A stretch of DNA of 64,000 bases, from positions 558,001 to 622,000 of the forward strand of contig NZ_SACM01000001.1 of the NCBI RefSeq assembly GCF_004004565.1, written 5' to 3'. Below the pieces are notes generated by a model. That model worked only from the letters and a program-made list of their open reading frames with translations, had not been told where the DNA came from and did not search any database. Both the position numbers and the translations under genes were made by a program. The stretch's first letter is position 1, and the number at the start of each line of letters is the position of its first letter. The stretch is from Inhella crocodyli (GTDB lineage Bacteria > Pseudomonadota > Gammaproteobacteria > Burkholderiales > Burkholderiaceae_C). Below are positions 1-8,072 of the stretch, one piece after another.

Positions 1-1
1 G

Positions 2-463
2 GCCCTGTGCGCCTTGGGCACCACCTTGGCTCGCGCCGGATCGAAGGCGGCGTTTAGGGCGGTGGACTTTGACGCGGTGCTGCAGGTGGCGCGGGCCGCG
101 CGACAGGCGGGGGCCCGGCGCTTCGGCCTGGTGTCGGCCTTGGGGGCCGATCCCGGCTCGGCCGTGTTCTACAACCGCGTCAAGGGCGAGGCCGAGGCCG
201 CCATCGAGGCCTTGGGCTTCGAGCACCTGGTCATTGCCCAACCTTCGCTGCTGATCGGCGATCGCGCCACGCTCGGCCAAGCCCACCGGCCCGGCGAGGC
301 CTGGGCGCAGCGGCTGAGCCCCGCCTTGGCCTGGGCCCTGCCCTTGCGCTGGCGTCCCATCTCGGCCCGGCAAGTGGCTCAGGCCCTCTGGGGCGCGTTG
401 CAAGCGCCCGCACCCGGCGTCACGCGCCTGAGGTCGGACGACCTGGCCCGTTACGCGGGCTGA
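2..463 (+). CDS. NAD(P)H-binding oxidoreductase, 3' part only (HTATIP2-like SDR)
   Basis: This is the C-terminal part of an atypical short-chain dehydrogenase; the reading frame is open to the left edge, so the N-terminal nucleotide-binding motif lies outside the window. The visible part begins with ALCALGTT followed by AGS and FRAVD, a run typical of HTATIP2/TIP30-like NAD(P)-binding proteins. It continues with VSALGAD and the YNRVKGEAE segment, which carries the Tyr-x-x-x-Lys pair of the SDR fold, and then QPSLLIGDR. In bacteria these proteins are usually described only as NAD(P)H-binding or nucleoside-diphosphate-sugar epimerase-like, and the substrate is unknown. The gene ends 13 bases inside the convergent DUF2189 gene. 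Confidence 0.8.
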   Translation, partial: ALCALGTTLARAGSKAAFRAVDFDAVLQVARAARQAGARRFGLVSALGADPGSAVFYNRVKGEAEAAIEALGFEHLVIAQPSLLIGDRATLGQAHRPGEAWAQRLSPALAWALPLRWRPISARQVAQALWGALQAPAPGVTRLRSDDLARYAG

Positions 464-1245
464 TCGCTGGTGAGTTCCACCTCGACCGCGGCCCGGTAGG
501 CGTGCCAACTGGCGTGACCGATGACCGGCGCGACCAAGGGCAAACCGGCAAACCAAGGCAGCATCGCCAAACCGACCAGGCCGGCGATGCAAGCACCCCA
601 GCACAGCATCACACCGGGCTGCGTCAGCACCAAGCGCAGGCTGGTCAAGGCCGCCGTGATGGCGTCCACGGGTTGGTCCAGCAGCATCGGGATGGAGACG
701 ACGCTGACCGCGTAGATCAGGCCAGCGAACACGCCGCCCACGGCCAGGTAGGCCACGATGAAGTTCAGGTTCTCGGGGTTCAGCAAGGCGGTGATCGAGC
801 CCTTGAAGTCCGGCATGCCGTCGAAGCTGACCGCGAACACCACCAACGAGGCGCGCCCCCAAACCATCTCGAGCACCAGCAGCACCATGCCGAACAGGGC
901 CAGTGGGCCGATGCGGCTTTCGAACGCCAAGAGCGCGTCGCCGAAATCGGGCTCGCCGCCCTGTCCCAGCACCTGACTGACCCGGTACAGGCCCAGGAAC
1001 AGCACGGGCCCCATCAGCAGGAAGCCCGCGGCCAGCGCCAACAGGTAGGCAGGGGCCGCTTCGTAAACCTTCAGCAGGGCCCAGCCCATGACCATGAAGC
1101 AGGTGCCGAAGAACAAGCCGATGAACGGGGCGCGGGCGAAATCCTTCAGGCCCAAAACCAACCACCGAAAGGGATCGGCCCACCCCAAGGGGCGCAGTCG
1201 CACCGACAGCCGGGAGGCGGAAGAAGGGGCAGCGACGTCGTTCAT
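451..1245 (-). CDS. DUF2189-type integral membrane protein
   Basis: A 264-residue membrane protein with about six hydrophobic segments. After a short polar N-terminus comes the LGWADPFRWLVLGLKDFARAP region, which matches the start of the DUF2189 (BPSS1780-like) family, followed by alternating hydrophobic helices and a GPVLFLGLYRVSQ segment. The family is common in Betaproteobacteria and has no established function; location in the inner membrane is inferred from the helices. The gene is convergent with the oxidoreductase to its left, overlapping it slightly. Its start lies about 10 bases beyond the stop of the CoA-transferase gene on the same strand, so the two are probably co-transcribed. 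Confidence 0.8.
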   Translation of the reverse strand: MNDVAAPSSASRLSVRLRPLGWADPFRWLVLGLKDFARAPFIGLFFGTCFMVMGWALLKVYEAAPAYLLALAAGFLLMGPVLFLGLYRVSQVLGQGGEPDFGDALLAFESRIGPLALFGMVLLVLEMVWGRASLVVFAVSFDGMPDFKGSITALLNPENLNFIVAYLAVGGVFAGLIYAVSVVSIPMLLDQPVDAITAALTSLRLVLTQPGVMLCWGACIAGLVGLAMLPWFAGLPLVAPVIGHASWHAYRAAVEVELTSDQPA

Positions 1246-1254
1246 GCGGCGATG

Positions 1255-2142
1255 CTAGGCCGCGGGGTCTCCCTCGCCCAGAGGACAAACCACCAAGGGC
1301 AAATCATGACGCGCCGCCAAGGCTGACAAGGCCGCGGTGCTGTGCCCGGCCACCCACGCGGCCACGGCCGCGTGCGTGTCGGCGGCGCCCCAATTCGTGG
1401 GCGCAGCCAAGCCCACCAAGGCCGCCACGCGCTGACCGAAGTGCGGCTCTAGCGCGGCCAGCGCCACCCAGCCGTCTTGCGCCCGAAGGACTTGGTAGCC
1501 GGCATGCCCTCCGCCCAACAACCCACCCGGGCGGGTCAGGCCCCAACGCTGCGGGGCGGCCATGCGCTCGGCGGCCTCGGACAGGCCCACCACCCGCCGT
1601 TGAGGCACCTGCCCCTGGGCCTTGTCCAGCGCCGCCAGCAACACCGCTTGCTGCACGGCCTCGGCCCCGGCCATGTCGGCCACCAAGGTGCGCGGCAGCC
1701 CGCCCGGCGCCACCAGGCCGTGCTCGGCCTGGTAGGTCAGGTCGTGCCCCGCTTCGTTGGCCCGCGCAGGCGCGGCGGCGCCTTGGATGGCCACCATCGA
1801 CAGCGCCGGGTGACGGACCCGCAACGCGCGCCAACTCAAGCCCAGGCGCGCCAGGGCCTGGGGGCGGAAGGCCGTCAGCAGGAGGTCGGCCTCGTCCAGC
1901 ACCCGGTGCAGGGCGGCGGCACCGGCCGCCGACTTCAAGTCCACCGTGCGCACGCGCACGCCGCGGTGCAACTCGGCGTACACACCGGCTGCCCAGTGCC
2001 GCACGGGGTCGCCAACGGGGGGTTCGAACTTGTCGCAGCGGGCCCCCCAGCGGCGGCAGGTGGCCAGGGCCACGGGGCCGGGGATGTTCAGGGCCAGGCT
2101 GACGATGCGAAAGCCGGCCAGAGGACGATGACGCGTGGGCAT
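1255..2142 (-). CDS. CaiB/BaiF family (class III) CoA-transferase, short form
   Basis: Members of this family move CoA between carboxylic acids, or act as racemases of acyl-CoA esters such as alpha-methylacyl-CoA. The protein starts with LAGFRIVSLALNIPGP, the usual N-terminal beta-strand and glycine loop. It then shows RWGARCDKFEPPVGDP, DLKSAAG, LLLTAFRPQALARLGL and, near residue 130, GHDLTYQ followed by GLVAPGG, all in the family order. At 295 residues it is about 100 shorter than typical members and ends soon after the segment resembling the small domain, so it is a compact form; specificity cannot be read. Its ATG lies 16 bases from the preferred start of the divergent mnmC gene, so the promoters must overlap the coding ends. 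Confidence 0.82.
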   Translation of the reverse strand: MPTRHRPLAGFRIVSLALNIPGPVALATCRRWGARCDKFEPPVGDPVRHWAAGVYAELHRGVRVRTVDLKSAAGAAALHRVLDEADLLLTAFRPQALARLGLSWRALRVRHPALSMVAIQGAAAPARANEAGHDLTYQAEHGLVAPGGLPRTLVADMAGAEAVQQAVLLAALDKAQGQVPQRRVVGLSEAAERMAAPQRWGLTRPGGLLGGGHAGYQVLRAQDGWVALAALEPHFGQRVAALVGLAAPTNWGAADTHAAVAAWVAGHSTAALSALAARHDLPLVVCPLGEGDPAA

Positions 2143-2158
2143 GCGCCATCATGCCGCC

Positions 2159-4012
2159 ATGCGCAAGCCCCAGTTGCCCACGGCCGACCTCGATTGGCGC
2201 GACCCCCAGCGTCCCTATTCGCGAACCCGGCAGCGCGCGATGGCGTCCGGGGAAGCCGCATGGACCCGGGCGCGCACCCAGGTGCTGGACGGCCTCGACC
2301 TCCCCCGCGCCTGGGCCGGACGCCGCCGCTACACCCTGCTCCTCGTGGGGTGCGAACTGGGGCATGCGCTGGCCTGTGCGTGGGACACCTGGCGGGCCGA
2401 CCCCGCGGCCCCGGCGCGCTTGGACCTGTTGGCCGTGGACGATGCCCCGGTGGCCCGCCATGACCTGCAGCGCGAATTCGGCGAGTACCACGCCCTGGCC
2501 CAAGCCTGGCCGGTGCTGACGCCCGGCTGGCACCGCGCGCGCCTGGCAGGGGGCGGCGCCCACCTCACCCTGGCCTGGGGCGACCTGGCCGACACCCTGC
2601 CGGATTGGTGGGCCGAGGTGGATGGGATCGTGCTGGACGCCGAGGCCCCGCTGCCCGAGCGCGCCTGGACCGCGCTGGCCCGCATGGCCGCCCCCGGCGC
2701 CCGCTGCGCCGGCGCCGAAGTCCATCGCGTGGCCGCCCAGGCCCACGGCTTCGTGCCCGACGGCCCGGCAACTTGGGCGCACCGGCCACGCCACCGCCCC
2801 AGCCCACCCCCCGGCCGCATCGCGCTGGCCCCAACCGCCCGCACGGCGCTGGTGGTTGGCGCTGGCCTGGCCGGCGCCGCCTGTGCCCAGGCGCTGCAAC
2901 GCGAGGGCCTGGCCGTCACCGTGCTGGAGGCCGGTCCGACCGTGGCCCACGGCGCCAGCGGCAACCCGGGTGGCTTGTTCCACGGGACTTTGCATCCCGA
3001 CGACGGCCCCCACGCCCGTTGGAACCGGGCCGCCGCCCTGCACCTGCGCCAGTTGCTGTCGAGCACGCCGCTCCCCTGGCGCCTGGACGGCTTGCTGAGG
3101 CTGGTCCCGGAGTCGCGACCCGAGGACCTGGTGGCCCAGCTGACGGCCCTGGCCCTGCCGGCGGACTACGTCGAGGCACTCGCACCCGACGCGGCCAGCA
3201 CGCGCAGCGGCTTGCCCCTGGCCAGCCCGGCCTGGCACTACCCCGGCGGGGGCGCGCTGGCGCCGGCCGACTTGGTGCAGCAGTGGCTGCAATCGGTGGA
3301 CCTGCGCCTCAACACCCCGATCGACCAATGCCTGCCCACCGACCACGGCTGGGCGGTGCTCCAAGCGGGACGCACGCTGGTGCAGGCCGACCTGCTGGTG
3401 CTGGCCGCCGGCGCCGCCCTGCCCCGCTTGCTGGCGCCTTGGGACCCTGGCCTGGCCCAGCTGCTGACGCCCCAACGGGGCCAAGTCAGCTGGTTGGATG
3501 CCGACACCGCCGCGCGGGCGGCACGTCCGCAAGGACCGGTGGCGGCCGGGTCCTACGTGCTGCCACTGCCGGACGGGCGCTTGGTCGTGGGCGCCACGGC
3601 GCACGACCACGACCCCGAGCCGGCCCTGCGACCGGCCGACCACGCCGCCAACGCGCGCGCCTGGCAACGCCTGTGCGGTGCCCCAGCGGACCTGCTTCCC
3701 CAGCAGGGGCGCGTGGCCTGGCGTTTGCTGGCCCCCGACCGACTGCCCCTGGTCGGCGGGCTCGTCGACCCGTCGGCGCCCTCGCCCGTGCGCGCCACCC
3801 AGGCCAGCGCTTGGGCCCGGCGCCCCGGCCTCGTCGTGTGCGGCGCCTTCGGCTCGCGCGGCATCACGTCCAGCGCGCTGGCGGGCGAGTTGGCCGCCGC
3901 GCTGGCGCTGGGCCTGCCCGTGCCCGTCGAACGCGGCCTGGTCGACGCCCTCGACCCGGCTCGGTTCGCCGTGCGCGCGCTGCGCCGGCAGCCGGGGGTG
4001 TCAAAGCCCTGA
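2159..4012 (+). CDS. mnmC: MnmC-type bifunctional tRNA 5-methylaminomethyl-2-thiouridine enzyme with degenerate methyltransferase half
   Basis: MnmC completes the wobble-uridine modification mnm5s2U34: its FAD domain removes the carboxymethyl group and its methyltransferase domain adds methyl. The FAD half is well preserved here: VVGAGLAGAACAQAL near residue 231, LEAGPTVAHGASGNPGG, GQVSW, LPLPDGRLVVGATAHDHD, GRVAWRLLAPDRLPLVGG and CGAFGSRGITSSALAGELAAAL. The N-terminal half keeps the family start (QLPTADLDWRD) but is about 40 residues short. It has VGCELGHAL where a glycine-rich SAM loop is expected and LDAEAPLPERAW near residue 159 where DGFAPAKNP is expected. The chosen ATG fits the family N-terminus; GTG at 2135 and ATG at 2141 are alternatives overlapping the divergent gene. 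Methyl transfer by this protein is doubtful. Confidence 0.85.
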   Translation: MRKPQLPTADLDWRDPQRPYSRTRQRAMASGEAAWTRARTQVLDGLDLPRAWAGRRRYTLLLVGCELGHALACAWDTWRADPAAPARLDLLAVDDAPVARHDLQREFGEYHALAQAWPVLTPGWHRARLAGGGAHLTLAWGDLADTLPDWWAEVDGIVLDAEAPLPERAWTALARMAAPGARCAGAEVHRVAAQAHGFVPDGPATWAHRPRHRPSPPPGRIALAPTARTALVVGAGLAGAACAQALQREGLAVTVLEAGPTVAHGASGNPGGLFHGTLHPDDGPHARWNRAAALHLRQLLSSTPLPWRLDGLLRLVPESRPEDLVAQLTALALPADYVEALAPDAASTRSGLPLASPAWHYPGGGALAPADLVQQWLQSVDLRLNTPIDQCLPTDHGWAVLQAGRTLVQADLLVLAAGAALPRLLAPWDPGLAQLLTPQRGQVSWLDADTAARAARPQGPVAAGSYVLPLPDGRLVVGATAHDHDPEPALRPADHAANARAWQRLCGAPADLLPQQGRVAWRLLAPDRLPLVGGLVDPSAPSPVRATQASAWARRPGLVVCGAFGSRGITSSALAGELAAALALGLPVPVERGLVDALDPARFAVRALRRQPGVSKP

Positions 4013-4070
4013 CAGACAAGGCGCCGGCCGGCGCCTAGCATTCGCGCCAACCCCGCCAAGGAGCCTCCCC

Positions 4071-4610
4071 ATGAGCAGCCTGTTTCGCCCCGCCGTCGAC
4101 CTGATGAGCATGTACGCCGCCTACCACCGCGACACGCGCAACATCGCCACCCACTTCGTGGGCATCCCGATGATCGTGTTCGCCGTCAGCGTGCTGCTGG
4201 CCCGGCCGGCCTTCGAGTTGGGGGGCTGGACGCTGACGCCGATCCACCTCGTTTGGGCCTTGGCCACCCTCTGGTACCTGAGCCGGGGAGCCTTCGTGCT
4301 GGGCCTGGCCACCAGCGTCGTCAACGGCGCGCTGATGCTCCTGGCCCTGCCCTTGGCCGCCGGCAGCACCGGCGCCTGGCTGGCCTGGGGCCTGGGGGCC
4401 TTCGTGCTCGGCTGGATCATCCAGTTCGTCGGCCACAAGTACGAGGGCCGCAAGCCGGCCTTTGTGGACGACCTGGTCGGCCTGCTGGTGGGCCCGATGT
4501 TCGTGGTGGCCGAGGCCCTGTTCATGCTGGGCTGGGGCAAGGCCCTGTTGGCCGAAATCGAGTCGCGCGTGGGCCCCACGCGGTCTGGCCCGCCCGCCCA
4601 AACCGCGTGA
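4071..4610 (+). CDS. Mpo1/DUF962-like membrane protein (2-hydroxy fatty acid dioxygenase family)
   Basis: A 179-residue protein related to yeast Mpo1, an Fe(II)-dependent dioxygenase that shortens 2-hydroxy fatty acids by one carbon; bacterial members are usually annotated DUF962 or YGL010w-like. The hallmark elements are present: YAAYHRDTRN, THFVGIPMI near the N-terminus and QFVGHKYEGRKPAFVDDL near residue 121, which supply the conserved histidines. Four hydrophobic segments lie between and after them. The start is set by GGAG at 4060-4063 about seven bases before the ATG. The last bases overlap the next gene's possible GTG start (GTGA), so it is probably co-transcribed with mnmC and the ketopantoate reductase gene. 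Confidence 0.85.
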   Translation: MSSLFRPAVDLMSMYAAYHRDTRNIATHFVGIPMIVFAVSVLLARPAFELGGWTLTPIHLVWALATLWYLSRGAFVLGLATSVVNGALMLLALPLAAGSTGAWLAWGLGAFVLGWIIQFVGHKYEGRKPAFVDDLVGLLVGPMFVVAEALFMLGWGKALLAEIESRVGPTRSGPPAQTA

Positions 4611-4618
4611 GCATCCCG

Positions 4619-5617
4619 ATGCACGCGCCCGGCCCGGTCTGGGTCATGGGCGCGGGCCTGATCGGCACCTACGTGGGCGGTCGCCTGGCTGCCGCCGGGG
4701 TGGACGTGCGGTTCATCGGCCGGGCGTCGTTCGGCGAGCGCGTGGCCCAGGGGCTGCGCCTGAGCGACCTGGACGGGGGCCGCTGGTCGGTGCCGCGCCT
4801 GAACTGGCACACCGAGTTGCCACCGGCCGACCCGGCGCCCGCGCTGGTGCTGCTGTGCGTGAAGAGCGCGGCGACGGCCAGCGCCGCCGCGCAGTTGCAG
4901 GCCCGGTTGCCCCAGGGCGGCGTGGTGCTGTCGCTGCAAAACGGGGTGGACAACGCCGCCCAAGCCCAGCAGGCCGCGCCCGGACTGCAGGTGCTGCCGG
5001 GCATGGTGCCGTTCAACGTCGCGCAACCCGAAGCCCAGCGCCTTCACCAGGGCACCAGTGGCACCCTGATGGCGGCCGACGCCCCGGCCCTGCGCCCTTG
5101 GGTCCCGGTGTTTGGGGCCGCGGGCCTGCCTTTGCAATTGCGCCCCGACATGCTTGCCGTGCAGTGGGCCAAGTTGCTGCTGAACCTGAACAACCCGGTC
5201 AACGCGCTGTCGGGCCGCCCCTTGCGCGCCCAGTTGCTCGACCGCGACTGGCGCGCCTGCACCGCGGCCCTGATGGAAGAAGCCCTGCAGGTGCTGCAGG
5301 CCGCGGGGCAGCCCGTGGCGCGCCTCACGCCCTTGCCCCCGCGGCTGCTGCCGGCGCTCCTGCGCGCGCCAACGCCCGTCTTCCGCGTGCTGGCCGCGCG
5401 GATGTTGCGCATCGACGACGAAGCGCGCAGCAGCATGGCCGACGACCTGGCCCAGGGGCGCCCGCCCGAAATCGACGCCTTGTGCGGTGCCGTGGTCCGT
5501 TTGGGCCGAACCGTGGGGCGCCCCACGCCACGTAACCAGGCCATGGTGGAGGCTTTGTCGGCGTCCCCGCTGCCCAGCCGCAGCGCCCTGGCCTGGCGGC
5601 AGCACTTGACGGGGTGA
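4619..5617 (+). CDS. panE: Ketopantoate reductase (2-dehydropantoate 2-reductase) family
   Basis: Members reduce 2-dehydropantoate to pantoate with NADPH in pantothenate and CoA synthesis; several paralogues have other substrates. The protein opens with a Rossmann motif, VMGAGLIGTYVGGRLAAAG, then has LLCVKSAAT, the conserved SLQNGVDN and the AVQWAKLLLNLNNPVNALSG segment containing the family's catalytic Lys and Asn residues. The last part, ARSSMADDLAQGRPPEIDALCGAVV, matches the C-terminal helical domain with its conserved SSM-D stretch. ATG at 4619 gives 332 residues, the usual size; GTG at 4607 would overlap the upstream stop as GTGA and is an alternative. An intrinsic terminator follows at 5703-5728. 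Assignment to the true pathway enzyme is likely but not certain. Confidence 0.8.
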   Translation: MHAPGPVWVMGAGLIGTYVGGRLAAAGVDVRFIGRASFGERVAQGLRLSDLDGGRWSVPRLNWHTELPPADPAPALVLLCVKSAATASAAAQLQARLPQGGVVLSLQNGVDNAAQAQQAAPGLQVLPGMVPFNVAQPEAQRLHQGTSGTLMAADAPALRPWVPVFGAAGLPLQLRPDMLAVQWAKLLLNLNNPVNALSGRPLRAQLLDRDWRACTAALMEEALQVLQAAGQPVARLTPLPPRLLPALLRAPTPVFRVLAARMLRIDDEARSSMADDLAQGRPPEIDALCGAVVRLGRTVGRPTPRNQAMVEALSASPLPSRSALAWRQHLTG

Positions 5618-5702
5618 ACGACAGGCTCTCCTCCGTTCGGAGGACCGGGTTTCGGGGCCGACCCTAGCCGGGGCGGTGGGGGCTTGCCCTCACAATGGCA
5701 CG

Positions 5703-5728
5703 GCCGGCCATGGGCCGGCGCTTTTTTT
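5703..5728 (+). terminator. Intrinsic terminator hairpin
   Basis: A 7-bp perfect stem (gccggcc / ggccggc, loop atg) is followed by gc and seven T residues. It lies downstream of the ketopantoate reductase gene but only about 21 bases before the ATG of the DUF945 gene. A promoter for that gene would therefore have to overlap or precede the hairpin. Confidence 0.75.
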
Positions 5729-5749
5729 GACTTCCCCCCCAGGAAACAC

Positions 5750-7159
5750 ATGAACACCCTCACCAAAGTCGGCGCTGCAGTGGCAGTGGTCGTCGTCGGC
5801 TGGGCCGCGGGCACCGTGGTCACCGGCCAGCGCGTTCAAGCCAAGCTGGAAACCCAAGGGCCGCTGGGCGAGCCCCTGGAAGGCGGCTTCTTCAAGGTCG
5901 TCAACAGCGAGTACCGCAAGTCCTTCCTGGGGGCCAAGCGCACCATCTCCATCGACATCGGCTGCGCCCAAGACGGCAAGCCCGCGCCGCGCCTGATCGT
6001 CCAGCAAGACATCCAGCACGGGCCCTTCCCCGGCTTCAGCAGCTTCGGTGCCGCCCGGATCACCACCTCGCTGGTGCTCGACTCCGAAGCCCGCGCCCGC
6101 ATGAAGGAAGCGATCGGCACCGACGAGATGCCGCTCAAGATGGTGACCCTGGCCGGCTACGGCGGCGACTCGCGCACCGACGTCAGCTCCGCCGGCTTCA
6201 CGGCCAAGAACGCCCAGCAGGGCCTGCAAGTGACCCTCAAGCCCCTGAGCTTGACGCTCAAGTCGGCGACCAGTGGCGACACGGCGCTGACCTACGACGT
6301 GCAGGGCTACGAAGTCCAAGACGGCAAGGGCACCACCATGGTGCTGGCGGGCATGAAGGGCTCGGCCAAGGGCATGGCCCCGCATTGGTACGCCATGGGC
6401 ACGCAAGCCGAAGGCGTGATCGACCGCTTCGAGATGCGCCTGCCCCAGAGCGGCGACAAGCCCGCCTTCTTGCTGACGAACTTGAAGGTGTCGTCGACCG
6501 GCGCCATCGCCAACGACCTCTACAGCGTGCAGTCGTCGCTGACCGGCAACGCCGAAGTCGCGGGGCACAAGCTCGAGGACTTCACGATGAAGGCCTCGAT
6601 GAAAAACTTGAAGGCCAGCGCCTACGCCAAGCTCATCAGCACCGTGATGCAGCCCAAGCTGGGTTGCGACAAGCCGGGCGAGCCGCCGGCCATGGCCGTA
6701 AAGCGCCAGATGGAGGCCATGCAGGCCGACATGATCGCCCTGCTGCCCAGCGACCCCGAGTTCAGCCTCGATGAACTCAGCGTCAAGCTGGAGGGCCACA
6801 AGGCCTTGTTGAGCTACGCCGTGGGCGCCAAGGGCATGACCGGCGACGACCTCAAGGGCGACAACCCCTTGGCCTGGGTCGGCAAGGTCAAGGTCAACGC
6901 CATGGTGGAAACCTCGATGGGCTTCTTGCAGGCCGTGGCCAAGCTGGCCGGCCAACCGCACCAGGCCTTGGACGGCATGGTGGCCCAGGGCGTCGAGAAG
7001 GGCTTCTTGAAGCGGGAGGGCGACAACCTCAAGGCCGTCTTCGCCTTCGACAAGGGCGAGGCCCTGCTGAACGGTCAACCGATCCCGCTGCCGGGCTTGA
7101 CCCCGCCGGCTGGTGAAGCCACAGCCGCCCCGGCGCCGGAAGGCATCCCGCCGCAATGA
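5750..7159 (+). CDS. YdgA/DUF945 family protein
   Basis: A 469-residue protein with an N-terminal signal anchor (VGAAVAVVVVGWAAGTVVTG) and a long soluble part, the layout of the DUF945/YdgA family of envelope proteins. The start is supported by AGGAAA at 5741-5746 just upstream. Family-like parts include FKVVNSEYRKSFLGAKRTI, DIQHGPFPGFSSF and repeated beta-rich segments with LKSA and TLKPLSLTLKS. The C-terminus is Pro/Ala rich. No enzymatic role is known for the family; the E. coli member is described only as an inner-membrane or periplasmic protein. A strong terminator follows at 7194-7223, so this appears to be a single-gene unit. Confidence 0.82.
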   Translation: MNTLTKVGAAVAVVVVGWAAGTVVTGQRVQAKLETQGPLGEPLEGGFFKVVNSEYRKSFLGAKRTISIDIGCAQDGKPAPRLIVQQDIQHGPFPGFSSFGAARITTSLVLDSEARARMKEAIGTDEMPLKMVTLAGYGGDSRTDVSSAGFTAKNAQQGLQVTLKPLSLTLKSATSGDTALTYDVQGYEVQDGKGTTMVLAGMKGSAKGMAPHWYAMGTQAEGVIDRFEMRLPQSGDKPAFLLTNLKVSSTGAIANDLYSVQSSLTGNAEVAGHKLEDFTMKASMKNLKASAYAKLISTVMQPKLGCDKPGEPPAMAVKRQMEAMQADMIALLPSDPEFSLDELSVKLEGHKALLSYAVGAKGMTGDDLKGDNPLAWVGKVKVNAMVETSMGFLQAVAKLAGQPHQALDGMVAQGVEKGFLKREGDNLKAVFAFDKGEALLNGQPIPLPGLTPPAGEATAAPAPEGIPPQ

Positions 7160-7193
7160 GCGGGCGGGGCGCAAGCCCCGTCTTGAATCCCAG

Positions 7194-7223
7194 GACCGAG
7201 GCCGAGGCCTCGGTCTTTTTTTT
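7194..7223 (+). terminator. Intrinsic terminator after the DUF945 gene
   Basis: A 9-bp perfect stem, gaccgaggc / gcctcggtc, with a 4-base loop is followed directly by eight T residues. It ends transcription of the + strand DUF945 gene before the convergent rpiA gene, whose stop is at 7242. Confidence 0.9.
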
Positions 7224-7241
7224 GCCCCGACGCCGCCGACC

Positions 7242-7904
7242 TCAGTCGTGCAGTCGGGTGCGCACCCCCTGGGGCGTGCCGATCAGGGCCACGCGCGCGC
7301 GATGCCGGGCGAACACGCCCACCGTGACCACGCCGGGCCACTGGCTCACCTCGGCCTCGAAGGCCAGGGGGTCGGTGATGCGCAGGCCGCGCACGTCCAG
7401 GATGTGCTGGCCGTTGTCGGTCACGCACCCTTGGCGCACCTGGGCCGTGCCGCCCAGCGCCGCGAAGCGCCGGGACAGCTGCGCTGCCGCCATCGGGATG
7501 ATTTCGACGGGCAGCGGGAAGGCGCCCAGCACGTCGACGCACTTGCTCTCGTCGGCGATGCACACGAAACGCTCGGCCAAGTCGGCGACGATCTTTTCGC
7601 GGGTCAGCGCGGCGCCGCCGCCCTTCACCATGTTCCCTTGGGGGTCGATCTCGTCGGCCCCGTCCACGTACACACCCAGGCGCTCAACGCTGCTTGCGTC
7701 CAGCACCGCGATGCCGGCGGCCGCCAAACGCTGGCTGCTGCGCTCGCTGGAGCTGACCGCGCCCGCCAGGGCGATGCCGCTGGCGGCCAAGGCGTCGATG
7801 AACAGGTCCACGGTCGATCCCGTGCCCACGCCCAGCACGGAGCCGGGTTCCACATAGGCCAGGGCGGCCTGCGCCACCAGGCGCTTGAGTTCGGTTTGGT
7901 CCAT
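7242..7904 (-). CDS. rpiA: Ribose-5-phosphate isomerase A
   Basis: RpiA interconverts ribose-5-phosphate and ribulose-5-phosphate in the non-oxidative pentose phosphate pathway. All family motifs appear in order: [15 protein letters not shown] (phosphate-binding loop), [15 protein letters not shown] with the catalytic Asp residues, [16 protein letters not shown], and [22 protein letters not shown]. The ATG at 7904 gives 220 residues, the normal length; the frame extends further upstream but that part is not family-like. The protein is cytosolic and the gene stands alone, convergent with the DUF945 gene and divergent from the diguanylate cyclase gene. Confidence 0.96.
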   Translation of the reverse strand: MDQTELKRLVAQAALAYVEPGSVLGVGTGSTVDLFIDALAASGIALAGAVSSSERSSQRLAAAGIAVLDASSVERLGVYVDGADEIDPQGNMVKGGGAALTREKIVADLAERFVCIADESKCVDVLGAFPLPVEIIPMAAAQLSRRFAALGGTAQVRQGCVTDNGQHILDVRGLRITDPLAFEAEVSQWPGVVTVGVFARHRARVALIGTPQGVRTRLHD

Positions 7905-8072
7905 GGCGCCATTGTCCGGGTTTCCCTGAGCCGACCGAAGCGCGCATCCCCGGGGCACCATCGGGCACACTGGCAGCAAGATGAAGCGCGAAGGGCCAGA
8001 ACCCCGAAACAATGCGGCCTATGGGCGCCGGCCATTCGCCCTTGTTCGCGCTCGCGCGCTGGAGCTTGAATC

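Noticed and set aside
1304-3667. A 787-codon open frame on the - strand across the CoA-transferase and mnmC genes
   Set aside because: It lies opposite mnmC and out of frame with the CoA-transferase; Arg/Gly/Pro-rich shadow of real genes.
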